The translations under genes were made by a program, and so were the position numbers. From Acidobacteriota bacterium (GTDB taxonomy: Bacteria; Acidobacteriota; Polarisedimenticolia; JAPUIV01): a stretch of DNA of 29,447 bases. How positions within the stretch are numbered: the stretch's first letter is position 1; each line of letters begins with the position of its first letter. The DNA is taken from assembly GCA_027296665.1 (NCBI GenBank), contig JAPUIV010000111.1:1-29447 (forward strand), read 5' to 3'. Below, piece by piece: positions 21,797 through 28,660 of the stretch. The notes under the pieces were generated by a model. That model was not told the origin of the DNA. It saw nothing but the letters and a program-made list of their open reading frames with translations, and searched no databases.

Positions 21797-23163
21797 TGGA
21801 CTCGAGACCCACGGTCGCCGTACTGGGAGCCGGTTGGTCGGGCCTTTCGGCCGCGGTACGGCTGGTCGAGGGAGGGTGCAGGGTGATCCTCCTGGAGAAA
21901 CGGGCGGTACCCGGCGGGCGGGCACTCTCTTACACTGACAACGATAGCGGGGACGCCCTCGACAACGGCCCTCATATCTTCCTCGGTTGTTATTCCGGAA
22001 CGATCCGTTTCCTCGACGCGATCGGCGCCGGCGCCCGCCTCCGTTTTTCCCGGCGGTTGCGGCTCGCCTTTATCGACCGGGAGCGGGGAGCGTTCCAGTT
22101 CCGCTGCCCCTCCCTGCCCTCGCCGTGGAATCTTCTGGCCGGTCTTCTCGGGCTGCGGGGACTCGATCTCCCCGATCGCTTCCGGGCCCTGCGGTTGGGC
22201 GCCTGGGCGCGAAGACTGACCGAATCCGATCTCCAGCGACTGGAATCATCGACTCTGGAAACATGGCTGGCGAAGGCCGGCCAGACTCCCGCCATCCGGC
22301 GGGTGATCTGGGATCCGATCGCCATGGCCGCCTTGAACGAGGATCCGGCCGTCGCCTCGGCCGCGGTGTTCGCCCGGGTGTTTCGTGAAGCCTTTCTTTC
22401 CGGCGGGCCGAGCGGTATTGGCCTGAGCGCATTCGGACTCAGCGATCTGTATGCCGGACCGGCCCTCCGATTCCTGGAGAAGAACGGGTGCGAGGTGCGG
22501 TTCCGCTCCGGGGTCTCCCGCATTCTCATCGGGCCCGGGGGGGTCGACGGCCTTCAACTTGGCGACGGGACCCGGATCGCCGCCGATGCCTACCTCAGCA
22601 CCCTTCCGCCGCGAGACCTCCAGGCGGCGCTGCCCCGGACCACATTCCACTCCGATCCCTACTTCCGGCGGATCGCCTCCCTGGAAACCTCCCCGGTCGT
22701 CTCCATCCATTTGTGGTACGACCGGAAATTCCTCGAAGAACCGTTTGTCGGGCTTCTCGGCACACGGACCCAGTGGCTTTTTGATCGAAGGGCGATCCTG
22801 GGGAGCGAGGGTGAAGGTTCCGGTCTCTCCGCGGTGATCAGCGCCGCCCGTTCCTACATCGATTGGCCCGCATCTGATATCATCGCCATGGCCGAGGAGG
22901 ACATCGCCGCGTGCGTGCCCGCCGCGCGGCGGGCGCGGCTTCTCAGGGCCAAGGTGGTCAAGGAGCGCCACGCCACTTTCTCCCCGCGGGCCGGAAGTTC
23001 CCGGTTGCGGCCCGGACCGCGGACACCCATTCCCAATCTGATTCTCGGCGGGGACTGGACCGACACCGGATTGCCCGGGTGCATCGAGGGCGCGGTACGC
23101 AGCGGTGAGCGGGCCGCGGCCGAGGTGGGTCGTTTCGTTTTGGAGGACAGAACGGTTGAGTGA
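21796..23163 (+). CDS. hpnE: Hydroxysqualene dehydroxylase HpnE (FAD-dependent)
   Basis: A 455-residue flavoprotein of the amine-oxidase/phytoene-desaturase superfamily, completing squalene synthesis. The N-terminal dinucleotide motif is VAVLGAGWSGLSAAVRLVEGG (G11-x-G13-x2-G16), followed by the ILLEKRAVPGGRALSY segment that contacts FAD. HIFLGCYSGTIRFLDAIGA is a typical HpnE stretch. The C-terminal FAD-binding motif appears as LILGGDWTDTGLPGCIEGAVRSGERAA. No squalene-hopene cyclase or other hpn gene is in the window, so the squalene's fate (hopanoids or sterols) is not shown here. The Nudix gene start overlaps its last codons. Confidence 0.92.
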   Translation: MDSRPTVAVLGAGWSGLSAAVRLVEGGCRVILLEKRAVPGGRALSYTDNDSGDALDNGPHIFLGCYSGTIRFLDAIGAGARLRFSRRLRLAFIDRERGAFQFRCPSLPSPWNLLAGLLGLRGLDLPDRFRALRLGAWARRLTESDLQRLESSTLETWLAKAGQTPAIRRVIWDPIAMAALNEDPAVASAAVFARVFREAFLSGGPSGIGLSAFGLSDLYAGPALRFLEKNGCEVRFRSGVSRILIGPGGVDGLQLGDGTRIAADAYLSTLPPRDLQAALPRTTFHSDPYFRRIASLETSPVVSIHLWYDRKFLEEPFVGLLGTRTQWLFDRRAILGSEGEGSGLSAVISAARSYIDWPASDIIAMAEEDIAACVPAARRARLLRAKVVKERHATFSPRAGSSRLRPGPRTPIPNLILGGDWTDTGLPGCIEGAVRSGERAAAEVGRFVLEDRTVE

Positions 23164-23560
23164 ACCAACGATGGTCACGGCGGCAATTATCGAACGGGAT
23201 GGAAAGATCCTGATCTGTCAAAGGAAGGCCGACGGCCCCTTCCCGATGCGCTGGGAATTCCCGGGCGGCAAAGTGGAGCCTGCCGAGGAGAAAGGTCAGG
23301 CGATCGCCCGGGAGTTGAAGGAAGAACTGGGGATCGACGCGACCATCGGCAAGGAGGTCTTCCGGACCCGGCACCGGTACCCCGGCGGTGTCCATATCGA
23401 CCTTACCGTTTTCCGGGTCGAGTCGTTCGAGGGAGATCCGCGGAATCTCGCCTTCGAGGCGATCTGCTGGGTGAAACCCGTTAAGCTGGAATCGTTCGAT
23501 TTCCTCGCCGCCGATCGCGCCCTGATCGAGTGGTTGGGGAAGCAGCCGCGGGACGCGTGA
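23156..23560 (+). CDS. Nudix hydrolase, MutT-like (8-oxo-dGTP diphosphatase type)
   Basis: A 134-residue protein that likely hydrolyses oxidised or other nucleoside triphosphates. The Nudix box is intact: G38-x5-E44-x7-R52-E53-L-x-E56-E57-L-G (GGKVEPAEEKGQAIARELKEELGI spans 37-60). The MRWEFPGG entry and the CQRKADGPFP loop are typical of MutT. TTG 23156 is chosen as start because GGAGG (23142-23146) lies 9 nt upstream and the start overlaps the hpnE stop; ATG 23171 would lack a site. Its stop codon directly abuts the stop of the convergent deoxyhypusine-synthase-like gene. Confidence 0.85.
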   Translation: MSEPTMVTAAIIERDGKILICQRKADGPFPMRWEFPGGKVEPAEEKGQAIARELKEELGIDATIGKEVFRTRHRYPGGVHIDLTVFRVESFEGDPRNLAFEAICWVKPVKLESFDFLAADRALIEWLGKQPRDA

Positions 23561-24670
23561 TCAGGGCCGCCCGATCTTCTTCTGGTGAATGAGGAATTCC
23601 GACTTCAGGGTCTCGAACAGCGTCTCGCGCCGGTCGTAGAGCCTCTTGAGGGGGCGGGGTTCGCGGCGGTTGATGGCGTAGGCGGTCATCAAGGGCAGGG
23701 CCACCGTGGTGTCGCAAAAAACCTGGACGGCATCGGGGAGAAGTTCGGGGTTCACCTTCCCCCAGCTGACCGCCTCGGATGGGGTGGCGCCGGAAAGACC
23801 GCCGGTGTCGGGGCGGGCATCGGTGACCTGGATGTAGTGTTCAAAGCCCTTGATGTCGAAGCCGAGGATGTCCTGGAGCTGGGGCTCGGTCTGCAGGGCG
23901 AAGTTCTTCGGCGCCCCGCCGCCCAGGATCAGGATGGCGTTCTTGCCGTCGTTGTCGCGGGCACCGTGCACGATCGCCGCTGCCTCGTTGACATCGCGGG
24001 ACACGTCGATCTTGGGGCCGCGGCCGCGCAGCTCCAGTTCGGCGATGTTCAGCGCGATGGAGCTGTCGCCGGGGGAAGCGACGTAGAGGGGCACACCGGT
24101 CCGGTAGGCGGCGGTCAAAAGGCAACTGTTTTCCAACCCCAGTTGTGTTTCCCGTTCCACCAGATACCGGCCTATGCCGTTGTGCAGTTCCGCCGTTGAC
24201 ATTTCCCGCCGGAATTCTGATTGCGCCAGGATCTCCCGGAGGAACTTGTCGGTGGCCAGCAGGTCGTCGAAGGCGATGAGGACGTCGTAGATCCGGACCA
24301 CCCGTTTCTTCCACAGGTCCCGGTCGTCCATCTTGTGGTCCCCCTGCCGGATCGCCAGGCCGAGCCCGTAATGGGCGTCGTGGTACAGATTGGCTCCGGT
24401 GGTGACGATCCAATCGACGAAACCGTGCTGGACCAGCGGCACCAGGCAGGAACCGGAAAGACCCGCCGGGGTCAGGGCACCCGCGAAGGAGAGTCCCACG
24501 GTGACGTTCTCCTCGAGAAACCGTTCCGCGAACAGGCGGCAGGCCTTCTGCAGCTTCCCGGCGTTGTAGGCGAGAAAGGTGGAATCGATCAACTGATCCA
24601 CCTGCATCCGGGGTTCGATCCCGGCCGGCTCGACTTTTCGCCCGGAAAGATACTGTTCTCGGTCGCTCAT
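23561..24670 (-). CDS. Deoxyhypusine synthase-like protein (probable polyamine aminobutyltransferase)
   Basis: A 369-residue NAD-dependent enzyme of the DHS fold. Visible are VGLSFAGALTPAGLSGSCLVPLV, VDWIVTTGANLYHD (NAD site), LYVASPGDSSIALNIAE, ILGGGAPKNFALQTEP, and the catalytic-lysine segment EAVSWGKVN with K305. The tail PRPLKRLYDRRETLFETLKSEF is typical of bacterial DHS-like proteins. Bacteria lack eIF5A, so the enzyme cannot make hypusine. Known bacterial homologues transfer the aminobutyl group of spermidine to putrescine, making homospermidine, but others remain undefined. It starts at ATG 24670 after GGAGGGG, and has a strong promoter. It is convergent with, and directly abuts, the Nudix gene. 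Confidence 0.85.
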   Translation of the reverse strand: MSDREQYLSGRKVEPAGIEPRMQVDQLIDSTFLAYNAGKLQKACRLFAERFLEENVTVGLSFAGALTPAGLSGSCLVPLVQHGFVDWIVTTGANLYHDAHYGLGLAIRQGDHKMDDRDLWKKRVVRIYDVLIAFDDLLATDKFLREILAQSEFRREMSTAELHNGIGRYLVERETQLGLENSCLLTAAYRTGVPLYVASPGDSSIALNIAELELRGRGPKIDVSRDVNEAAAIVHGARDNDGKNAILILGGGAPKNFALQTEPQLQDILGFDIKGFEHYIQVTDARPDTGGLSGATPSEAVSWGKVNPELLPDAVQVFCDTTVALPLMTAYAINRREPRPLKRLYDRRETLFETLKSEFLIHQKKIGRP

Positions 24671-24711
24671 TTCCCCTCCACGGTATCTGCTCGAAGCGAT
24701 GAGATGGGCGG

Positions 24712-24740
24712 ATTATAGAAGAATCAAGTCCCCTTGTCGA
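24712..24740 (-). promoter_or_regulatory. Sigma-70 promoter of the deoxyhypusine synthase-like gene
   Basis: On the minus strand TCGACA (24735-24740) is followed by a 17-bp spacer and a perfect TATAAT (24712-24717). The predicted start is near 24705, about 35 nt before ATG 24670, and GGAGGGG is correctly placed. This is one of the strongest promoters in the window. Confidence 0.7.
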
Positions 24741-24764
24741 GGAGATCCAGGCGGGAACGATTTA

Positions 24765-24773
24765 TGTTATGAT
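24765..24773 (+). promoter_or_regulatory. Extended -10 element before the di-iron protein gene
   Basis: TGTTATGAT fits TGn-TATAAT with one hexamer change. No convincing -35 is present. Transcription would begin around 24780, leaving about 29 nt to ATG 24809. It is divergent from the promoter at 24712-24740. Confidence 0.4.
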
Positions 24774-24808
24774 TACCTCAAAAGGCATCCTTGGAGGCAA
24801 GCGCGATC

Positions 24809-25924
24809 ATGACGACCGTATCCTGTTTTGATGACTGGGTGGACCTGTTCGGCGCGTGGAAGAAGGATATCGGCCTCGATTCCTCCGTGACGCGGGAATA
24901 TGAGTTCGAGACAAAGCTCGATAACCTTCGCAGCCCCGAGATCGAATTCGGGGACTACGCCGGCCGGAATCGGTGGGAACGGGTTCTCGACATCCCCGAT
25001 CAGAGGATCCGCGACGCGCTGGAGCATCTCATCGTCTACCAGGGGGACACCGAGTTCGCCTCGGTCGAACAGCAGCGGGACCTCATCTCCTCCGCTCCCA
25101 ACGATTACGAACTGTACTCGCTGGTCCGGGTCATGCGGGAGGAGATGCGGCATGGCTGGCAGATGAGTTACCTGCTGGTCACCCATTTCGGCCACTCCGG
25201 CCGGATCGAGGCGCAAAAACTTCTGGAGCGCCGGGCCTTTCAGAACACCCGTCTCCTCGGGTCGTTCAACGAGAAGGTCCAGAACTGGCTCGATTTCTTC
25301 GTCTACACCGAATTCATCGATCGGGACGGCAAGTTCCAGCTCCAGATGCTGATGGGTTCCTCCTTCGCCCCCCTGGCCCGGAGCATGGGGCCGATGCTCA
25401 AGGAGGAGTCCTTCCACCTCGGCACTGGCCACAATGGTCTCCGCCGGATCCTCGAGGCGGGCAAGATCCCGGTCTCGATCATCCAGAAATACTTTTACAA
25501 GTGGATCCCCACCGCCTACGATCTGTTCGGAGTGGACACATCCTCCTCCGCGCACTGGGCTTACGTCTGGGGGCTCAAGGGGAGGTTCGATGAGGCCACC
25601 AATAAGGGTCCGGCCGACAAGGAGCATCTCAACGAGGCGGCCCGTAACCTCTACATCCAGGAAATCGAGGGGCTGGTCGATACCCTGAACCAGTTGATCC
25701 CGGAGGAGCAGACGAAACTCCAGATTTCCAGCCTGAAGTTCCGCCGCAAGATTGGCGACCTGGCCGATCAGAAATTCAGCGTCGAGGGCAACCCCATGGC
25801 CGCCGCGGAGTACGAATCGTACCTGCAAGATGTCCTGCCGGGTCCCGAGGACCAAAAGATTCTGGATGCGATCCTCGGATCCGGAGACTGGATCGCCCCC
25901 AAGGGGCCGGAATCGGTGCAGTGA
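24809..25924 (+). CDS. PaaA/BoxB-like di-iron protein (phenylacetic acid catabolic family, PF05138)
   Basis: A 371-residue, all-helical protein related to the catalytic subunits of phenylacetyl-CoA epoxidase (PaaA) and benzoyl-CoA epoxidase (BoxB). Candidate di-iron ligands are E82 (GDTEFASVEQQ), E112 and H115 (REEMRHGWQMS), E168 (VYTEFIDRDG) and E200/H203 (KEESFHLGTGHNG). No reductase (PaaE/BoxA), structural subunit (PaaC) or CoA ligase lies nearby, so it is an orphan and may oxidise some other substrate. An upstream TTG (24791) is possible, but GGAGG at 24793-24797 favours ATG 24809. queF follows after 4 bp. Confidence 0.8.
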   Translation: MTTVSCFDDWVDLFGAWKKDIGLDSSVTREYEFETKLDNLRSPEIEFGDYAGRNRWERVLDIPDQRIRDALEHLIVYQGDTEFASVEQQRDLISSAPNDYELYSLVRVMREEMRHGWQMSYLLVTHFGHSGRIEAQKLLERRAFQNTRLLGSFNEKVQNWLDFFVYTEFIDRDGKFQLQMLMGSSFAPLARSMGPMLKEESFHLGTGHNGLRRILEAGKIPVSIIQKYFYKWIPTAYDLFGVDTSSSAHWAYVWGLKGRFDEATNKGPADKEHLNEAARNLYIQEIEGLVDTLNQLIPEEQTKLQISSLKFRRKIGDLADQKFSVEGNPMAAAEYESYLQDVLPGPEDQKILDAILGSGDWIAPKGPESVQ

Positions 25925-25928
25925 TCCG

Positions 25929-26288
25929 ATGCCGGCAATTTCCCCAAGATCTCTGGAAACCTTTCCCAACCCCAACCCCGAGCGGGACTATGAGATCCGT
26001 TTCGATTGTCCCGAATTCACCTGCCTCTGCCCCCGTACCGGGCAGCCCGACTTCGCCACCATCCGGATCCGTTACGTGCCGGATCGTCTTTGCGTCGAGT
26101 TGAAATCGTTGAAGTTGTACCTGTGGTCATTCCGGGAGGAGGGGGTGTTCCACGAGGCGGTCACCAACCGCATCCTGGACGATCTTGTCACCGCCTGTTC
26201 GCCCCGCAGATTGACGGTGGAAGGCGACTTTCTCATCCGCGGGGGGATCCACACCGTCGTCAAAGTCAGCCACCCGCCGGGGTCGTAA
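25929..26288 (+). CDS. queF: preQ0 (7-cyano-7-deazaguanine) reductase, short type
   Basis: A 119-residue cytosolic enzyme reducing preQ0 to preQ1 with NADPH in queuosine synthesis. The catalytic cysteine is C34 in EFTCLCPRTGQPDFATI, with D41 as the acid. The substrate-binding signature ELKSLKLYLWSFREEGVFHEAVTNRI (57-82, with H75-E76) is intact. The length matches the unimodular (Bacillus-type) QueF. No other queuosine gene (queC, D, E or tgt) is in the window. It follows the di-iron protein by 4 bp and probably shares its transcript. A tRNA-Glu lies just downstream on the other strand. Confidence 0.93.
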   Translation: MPAISPRSLETFPNPNPERDYEIRFDCPEFTCLCPRTGQPDFATIRIRYVPDRLCVELKSLKLYLWSFREEGVFHEAVTNRILDDLVTACSPRRLTVEGDFLIRGGIHTVVKVSHPPGS

Positions 26289-26323
26289 CGGCGCGCTCAC
26301 CACGTTCCAAACGAGGGGGGGGA

Positions 26324-26398
26324 TGGTAGCGGTACGGGGAATCGAACCCCGGTTTGATGGCTGAGAACCACCCGTCCTAACCCCTAGACGATACCGCC
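26324..26398 (-). tRNA. tRNA-Glu (anticodon CTC)
   Basis: The minus strand folds as a full cloverleaf. The acceptor GGCGGTA pairs with TACCGCT, and the D stem is GTCT/GGAC. The anticodon stem GGTGG/CCATC carries loop TTCTCAG (anticodon CTC), and the T arm is CGGGG-TTCGATT-CCCCG. The discriminator is A and the 3' CCA is encoded (26324-26326). A promoter lies directly upstream. It reads GAG codons, frequent in this high-GC sequence. Confidence 0.95.
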
Positions 26399-26407
26399 AC
26401 TCGAAAA

Positions 26408-26436
26408 AGGATAATGAGCAGGCCGGTCCCTGTCAA
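26408..26436 (-). promoter_or_regulatory. Promoter of tRNA-Glu
   Basis: On the minus strand a perfect TTGACA (26431-26436) is followed by 17 bp and TATCCT (26408-26413). The predicted start near 26401 lies only about 3 nt from the mature tRNA 5' end. Confidence 0.65.
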
Positions 26437-26450
26437 GATCCCCTCCTGGT

Positions 26451-26479
26451 TTGACAATCCCGAGACTCGGACGTAGAGT
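26451..26479 (+). promoter_or_regulatory. Promoter of the response regulator-PilZ gene
   Basis: TTGACA (26451-26456), a 17-bp spacer and TAGAGT (26474-26479) face right. The start would be near 26486. Its -35 lies 14 bp from that of the divergent tRNA-Glu promoter, so the two could interfere or be co-regulated. Confidence 0.6.
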
Positions 26480-26511
26480 GGCGGCGCCAAAGGAGCCAGA
26501 AAATCCTCGCG

Positions 26512-27219
26512 ATGCCGGCTGAAAACCATAATAAAAAGCTCAAGATCCTGCTGGTGGACGATGTCAAGCTGTTCCTGGAGGTGGAGAAAACATTCTTCCT
26601 TCGCCGCGGCTACGAGGTGTTCATCGCTCATTCAGGTGACGAGGTGCTGGCCATGGCCCGGGAGAAGTTCCCCGACCTCATCCTCATGGATTACGAGATG
26701 CCGGGGATGAACGGGGACGAGGTCTGCAGGGCCGTCAAGGCAGACCCGAAATTGCGCGCCATTCCGGTCATCATCATCAGCCAGCATTACTCCAAGGAGA
26801 TCCTGGAACGATGCTTGCAAGCCGGATGCGTCGATTACCTCACGAAACCGGTCGATCAATCGGTGATACTCCGGCGGGTGTCCGAGGTCCTCAACATCTC
26901 CGATCGAAGGCACATCCGGGCGACGGTGATGGTGACGATCGACCGCGGTGTCACAAAGACGCAGTTCCTCGGCAAGGCCTTGAACATCAGCGAGAGCGGC
27001 CTCTTCCTGGAAACCACCCGGCCTCTGGAGATCGGCAGCAGTTTCAAGATCTCCTTCCTTCTTCCCCGTGTGGAGCAGAGGGTGACCGGCACCGGAGAGG
27101 TGGTCCGGCTGGAGGGGATCGATTCGCCGCGGACCTACGGGGCGGGGCTGCGATTCCGGGACCTCTCCGAGCGGTCCCTCGAGTCAATCCGGCATTACGT
27201 GAAACTGGAAACCGGATAA
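26512..27219 (+). CDS. Response regulator with C-terminal PilZ domain
   Basis: A 235-residue cytosolic signalling protein. The receiver domain (about 11-127) has D16/D17 in ILLVDDVKLF, the phospho-acceptor D60 in LILMDYEMPGMNG, and K112 in YLTKPVD. The PilZ domain follows directly (about 131-235). It keeps the c-di-GMP-binding arginines in DRRHIRATV (R132, R133, R136) and the second motif NISESGLFLET in place of D/NxSxxG. It thus probably links two-component phosphorylation to c-di-GMP. No histidine kinase is adjacent. ATG 26512 is used; a GGAG lies 19 nt upstream, which is rather far. A pseudopilin gene follows, so pilus or secretion control is a reasonable guess. Confidence 0.88.
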   Translation: MPAENHNKKLKILLVDDVKLFLEVEKTFFLRRGYEVFIAHSGDEVLAMAREKFPDLILMDYEMPGMNGDEVCRAVKADPKLRAIPVIIISQHYSKEILERCLQAGCVDYLTKPVDQSVILRRVSEVLNISDRRHIRATVMVTIDRGVTKTQFLGKALNISESGLFLETTRPLEIGSSFKISFLLPRVEQRVTGTGEVVRLEGIDSPRTYGAGLRFRDLSERSLESIRHYVKLETG

Positions 27220-27250
27220 CGATCCTGTACTGTTTCTGGAGCTTCTACCG

Positions 27251-27259
27251 TGGTATCAT
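27251..27259 (+). promoter_or_regulatory. Extended -10 element before the pseudopilin gene
   Basis: TGGTATCAT matches TGn-TATAAT with one hexamer change. It lies about 31 nt before ATG 27290. No -35 hexamer of quality is seen. Transcription from the upstream gene (70-bp gap) is also possible. Confidence 0.35.
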
Positions 27260-27289
27260 TGTAAAAGTGGATATCACCGGGAGGATGGG

Positions 27290-27718
27290 ATGAAATCATC
27301 GAAGGGATTCACCCTCATTGAGCTCTTGATTGTGGTTGCCATCATCGCCCTGATCGCCACCCTGGCGATGCCGAACATCCGCGAGGCGATGCAGAAGGGG
27401 AAACAGACCGCCACGATCGCGGACATGAAGACCATTGGCGAGGCGATCATCCAGTACGACCTGGAATACGATACCTATCCCAAGGCAAGCGCCACCTCCC
27501 TGGAAGTGTTGAGACCGCTCCTCGAACCGAGGTACCTCACGGAGCTCAAGGCCAAGGACCGCTGGAGACACGATTTTGTCTATGAAGGTGGAGTGGATGC
27601 CTTCACTCTCCTCAGTTACGGCAAGGACGGGATTCCCAACGGGCCCCTCCAGGGCATCATCACCGACTTCAACCACGACATCAGGTACGTGAGCGGCAGG
27701 TTCAAGACCAAGCCTTGA
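27290..27718 (+). CDS. Type IV pilin-like/GspG-type pseudopilin
   Basis: A 142-residue protein with a class III signal: MKSSKG is cleaved before F7, leaving FTLIELLIVVAIIALIATLA, with the conserved Glu at mature position 5. This is the N-methylated helix that builds pilus fibres. The soluble part (TLEVLRPLLEPRYLTELKAKDRWRHDFVYEG, AFTLLSYGKDGIPNG) matches the GspG major pseudopilin pattern, whose calcium-binding C-terminal loop usually reads SYGADG. It stands alone: no prepilin peptidase, ATPase or secretin gene is here, so it may be a minor pilin or belong to a distant type II/IV system. GGGAGG precedes ATG 27290. Confidence 0.85.
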   Translation: MKSSKGFTLIELLIVVAIIALIATLAMPNIREAMQKGKQTATIADMKTIGEAIIQYDLEYDTYPKASATSLEVLRPLLEPRYLTELKAKDRWRHDFVYEGGVDAFTLLSYGKDGIPNGPLQGIITDFNHDIRYVSGRFKTKP

Positions 27719-27765
27719 ATTAGCGCTCAAAAAATCGATCCCTCCGAATCTTCCACTCTCGAACC

Positions 27766-28482
27766 TCAGCTTCCCAGGATCTCGATGAGCTCGACCTCGA
27801 AGATGAGCGTGGCGCCGGGGGGAATCATGGGCGGACGGCCCGAGTCGCCGTAGGCGATCGAGGAGGGGCAGATCAGCCTCGCCTTGCCTCCCACGGCCAT
27901 CTTCTGCAGAGCCTCGCCCCAGCACGGGATGACACCGTTGAGGGCGAAATCCGCCGGTTGGCCGCGATCGTAGGAACTGTCGAACTGCTCGCCGTCCCTC
28001 AGGGTGCCGCGGTAGTGCACCCGGACCCGATCGGTCGCACCGGGGCTGGCTCCGTTTCCCTTCTCGGTCTCGAAGTAGATCAGGCCCGATGAAGAAGCCT
28101 CTGCCCCCTCTTCACCGGCGGCCTGCGCCAGGAAATCTGCTGAGACCGCCTTCTCGGCCTCCGCCTTGCGTTGGGCCCGCGCCTGGGCCAGAGCCTGGAT
28201 CTTGGGGCCGTACTCCTGTATCGAATAGCGGGGCTCCACACCGTTGACAGTGTCCTCTATCCCCGCCTCGACGACCTCGAGTTCGGCCGGGCTCAAGTCC
28301 AGGCTGGCGAGATTCATGCCCACCGACACGCCCGCCATGTACAAAGTCTTATCGTCTTCGGTCTCAATTGCGGTCGTATCGGCTTTCGGTCCGCCCCCGG
28401 GCTCGCCCCCCTTACAGCCCGTAAGGGTGAACCCCGCGCTGATCGCGGCTATGGCCAGAAGCATGGTTGTCGTGGGTCTCAT
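27766..28482 (-). CDS. FKBP-type peptidyl-prolyl isomerase lipoprotein
   Basis: A 238-residue prolyl isomerase lipoprotein. The signal ends in lipobox L-T-G-C23. An N-terminal helical dimerisation-like segment (about 45-125, YMAGVSVGMNLASLDLSPAELEVVEAGIED, ALAQARAQRKAEAEK) precedes the FKBP domain. The FKBP domain shows DRVRVHYRGTLRDGEQFDSSYDRGQPADFALNGVIPCWGEALQKM and IAYGDSGRPPMIPPGATLIFEVELIEI. This is the Mip/FkpA layout: a folding catalyst on the periplasmic side of a membrane. It begins at ATG 28482 with a perfect AGGAGG at 7 nt. A longer reading to 28551 would destroy the signal peptide. It is convergent with the pseudopilin gene. Confidence 0.9.
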   Translation of the reverse strand: MRPTTTMLLAIAAISAGFTLTGCKGGEPGGGPKADTTAIETEDDKTLYMAGVSVGMNLASLDLSPAELEVVEAGIEDTVNGVEPRYSIQEYGPKIQALAQARAQRKAEAEKAVSADFLAQAAGEEGAEASSSGLIYFETEKGNGASPGATDRVRVHYRGTLRDGEQFDSSYDRGQPADFALNGVIPCWGEALQKMAVGGKARLICPSSIAYGDSGRPPMIPPGATLIFEVELIEILGS

Positions 28483-28660
28483 GAATACCTCCTCATTATT
28501 GGTTCCGGGGAAGCGCCTGACTCCTCCCTGTCGGTCGGAAGCGGGCATCATATCGCGGATCGGCCGGAATAGGGAGTTCTGATTCCCAAAATTCTTGAAA
28601 AGGTGCGAGAATGCGCCGCGTTATGAGAAAAAAGACGGGCGGTCCACTACGGGCCTCCTT
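28483..28660. other. Intergenic stretch with no gene seen
   Basis: These 178 bp separate the FKBP start from the TonB-C stop, both on the minus strand. A TATGAT at 28547-28552 could be the -10 of the FKBP gene, but no good -35 stands 17-18 bp behind it. A run of A residues at 28628-28633 (T on the minus strand) follows the TonB-C gene, but I could not pair a stable hairpin before it, so I do not call a terminator. Confidence 0.4.
28644..28660 (+). repeat. Repeat copy 1 flanking the TonB-C gene (CACTACGGGCCTCCTT)
   Basis: CCACTACGGGCCTCCT here resembles CCACACACGGGCCTCCT at 29153-29169, in the same orientation. Both are preceded by GACGG-like bases. The two copies lie just outside the two ends of the TonB-C coding region. 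They could be remnants of a duplication or of insertion of the gene as a unit, but the match is short. Confidence 0.35.

Noticed and set aside
23561..24670. Calling the enzyme true deoxyhypusine synthase.
   Set aside because: Its classical substrate eIF5A is absent from bacteria, so only the family name is used.
27719..27765. Terminator between the convergent pseudopilin and FKBP genes (AGCGCTCAAAAAA).
   Set aside because: The only pairing is a 4-bp stem, too weak for an intrinsic terminator.
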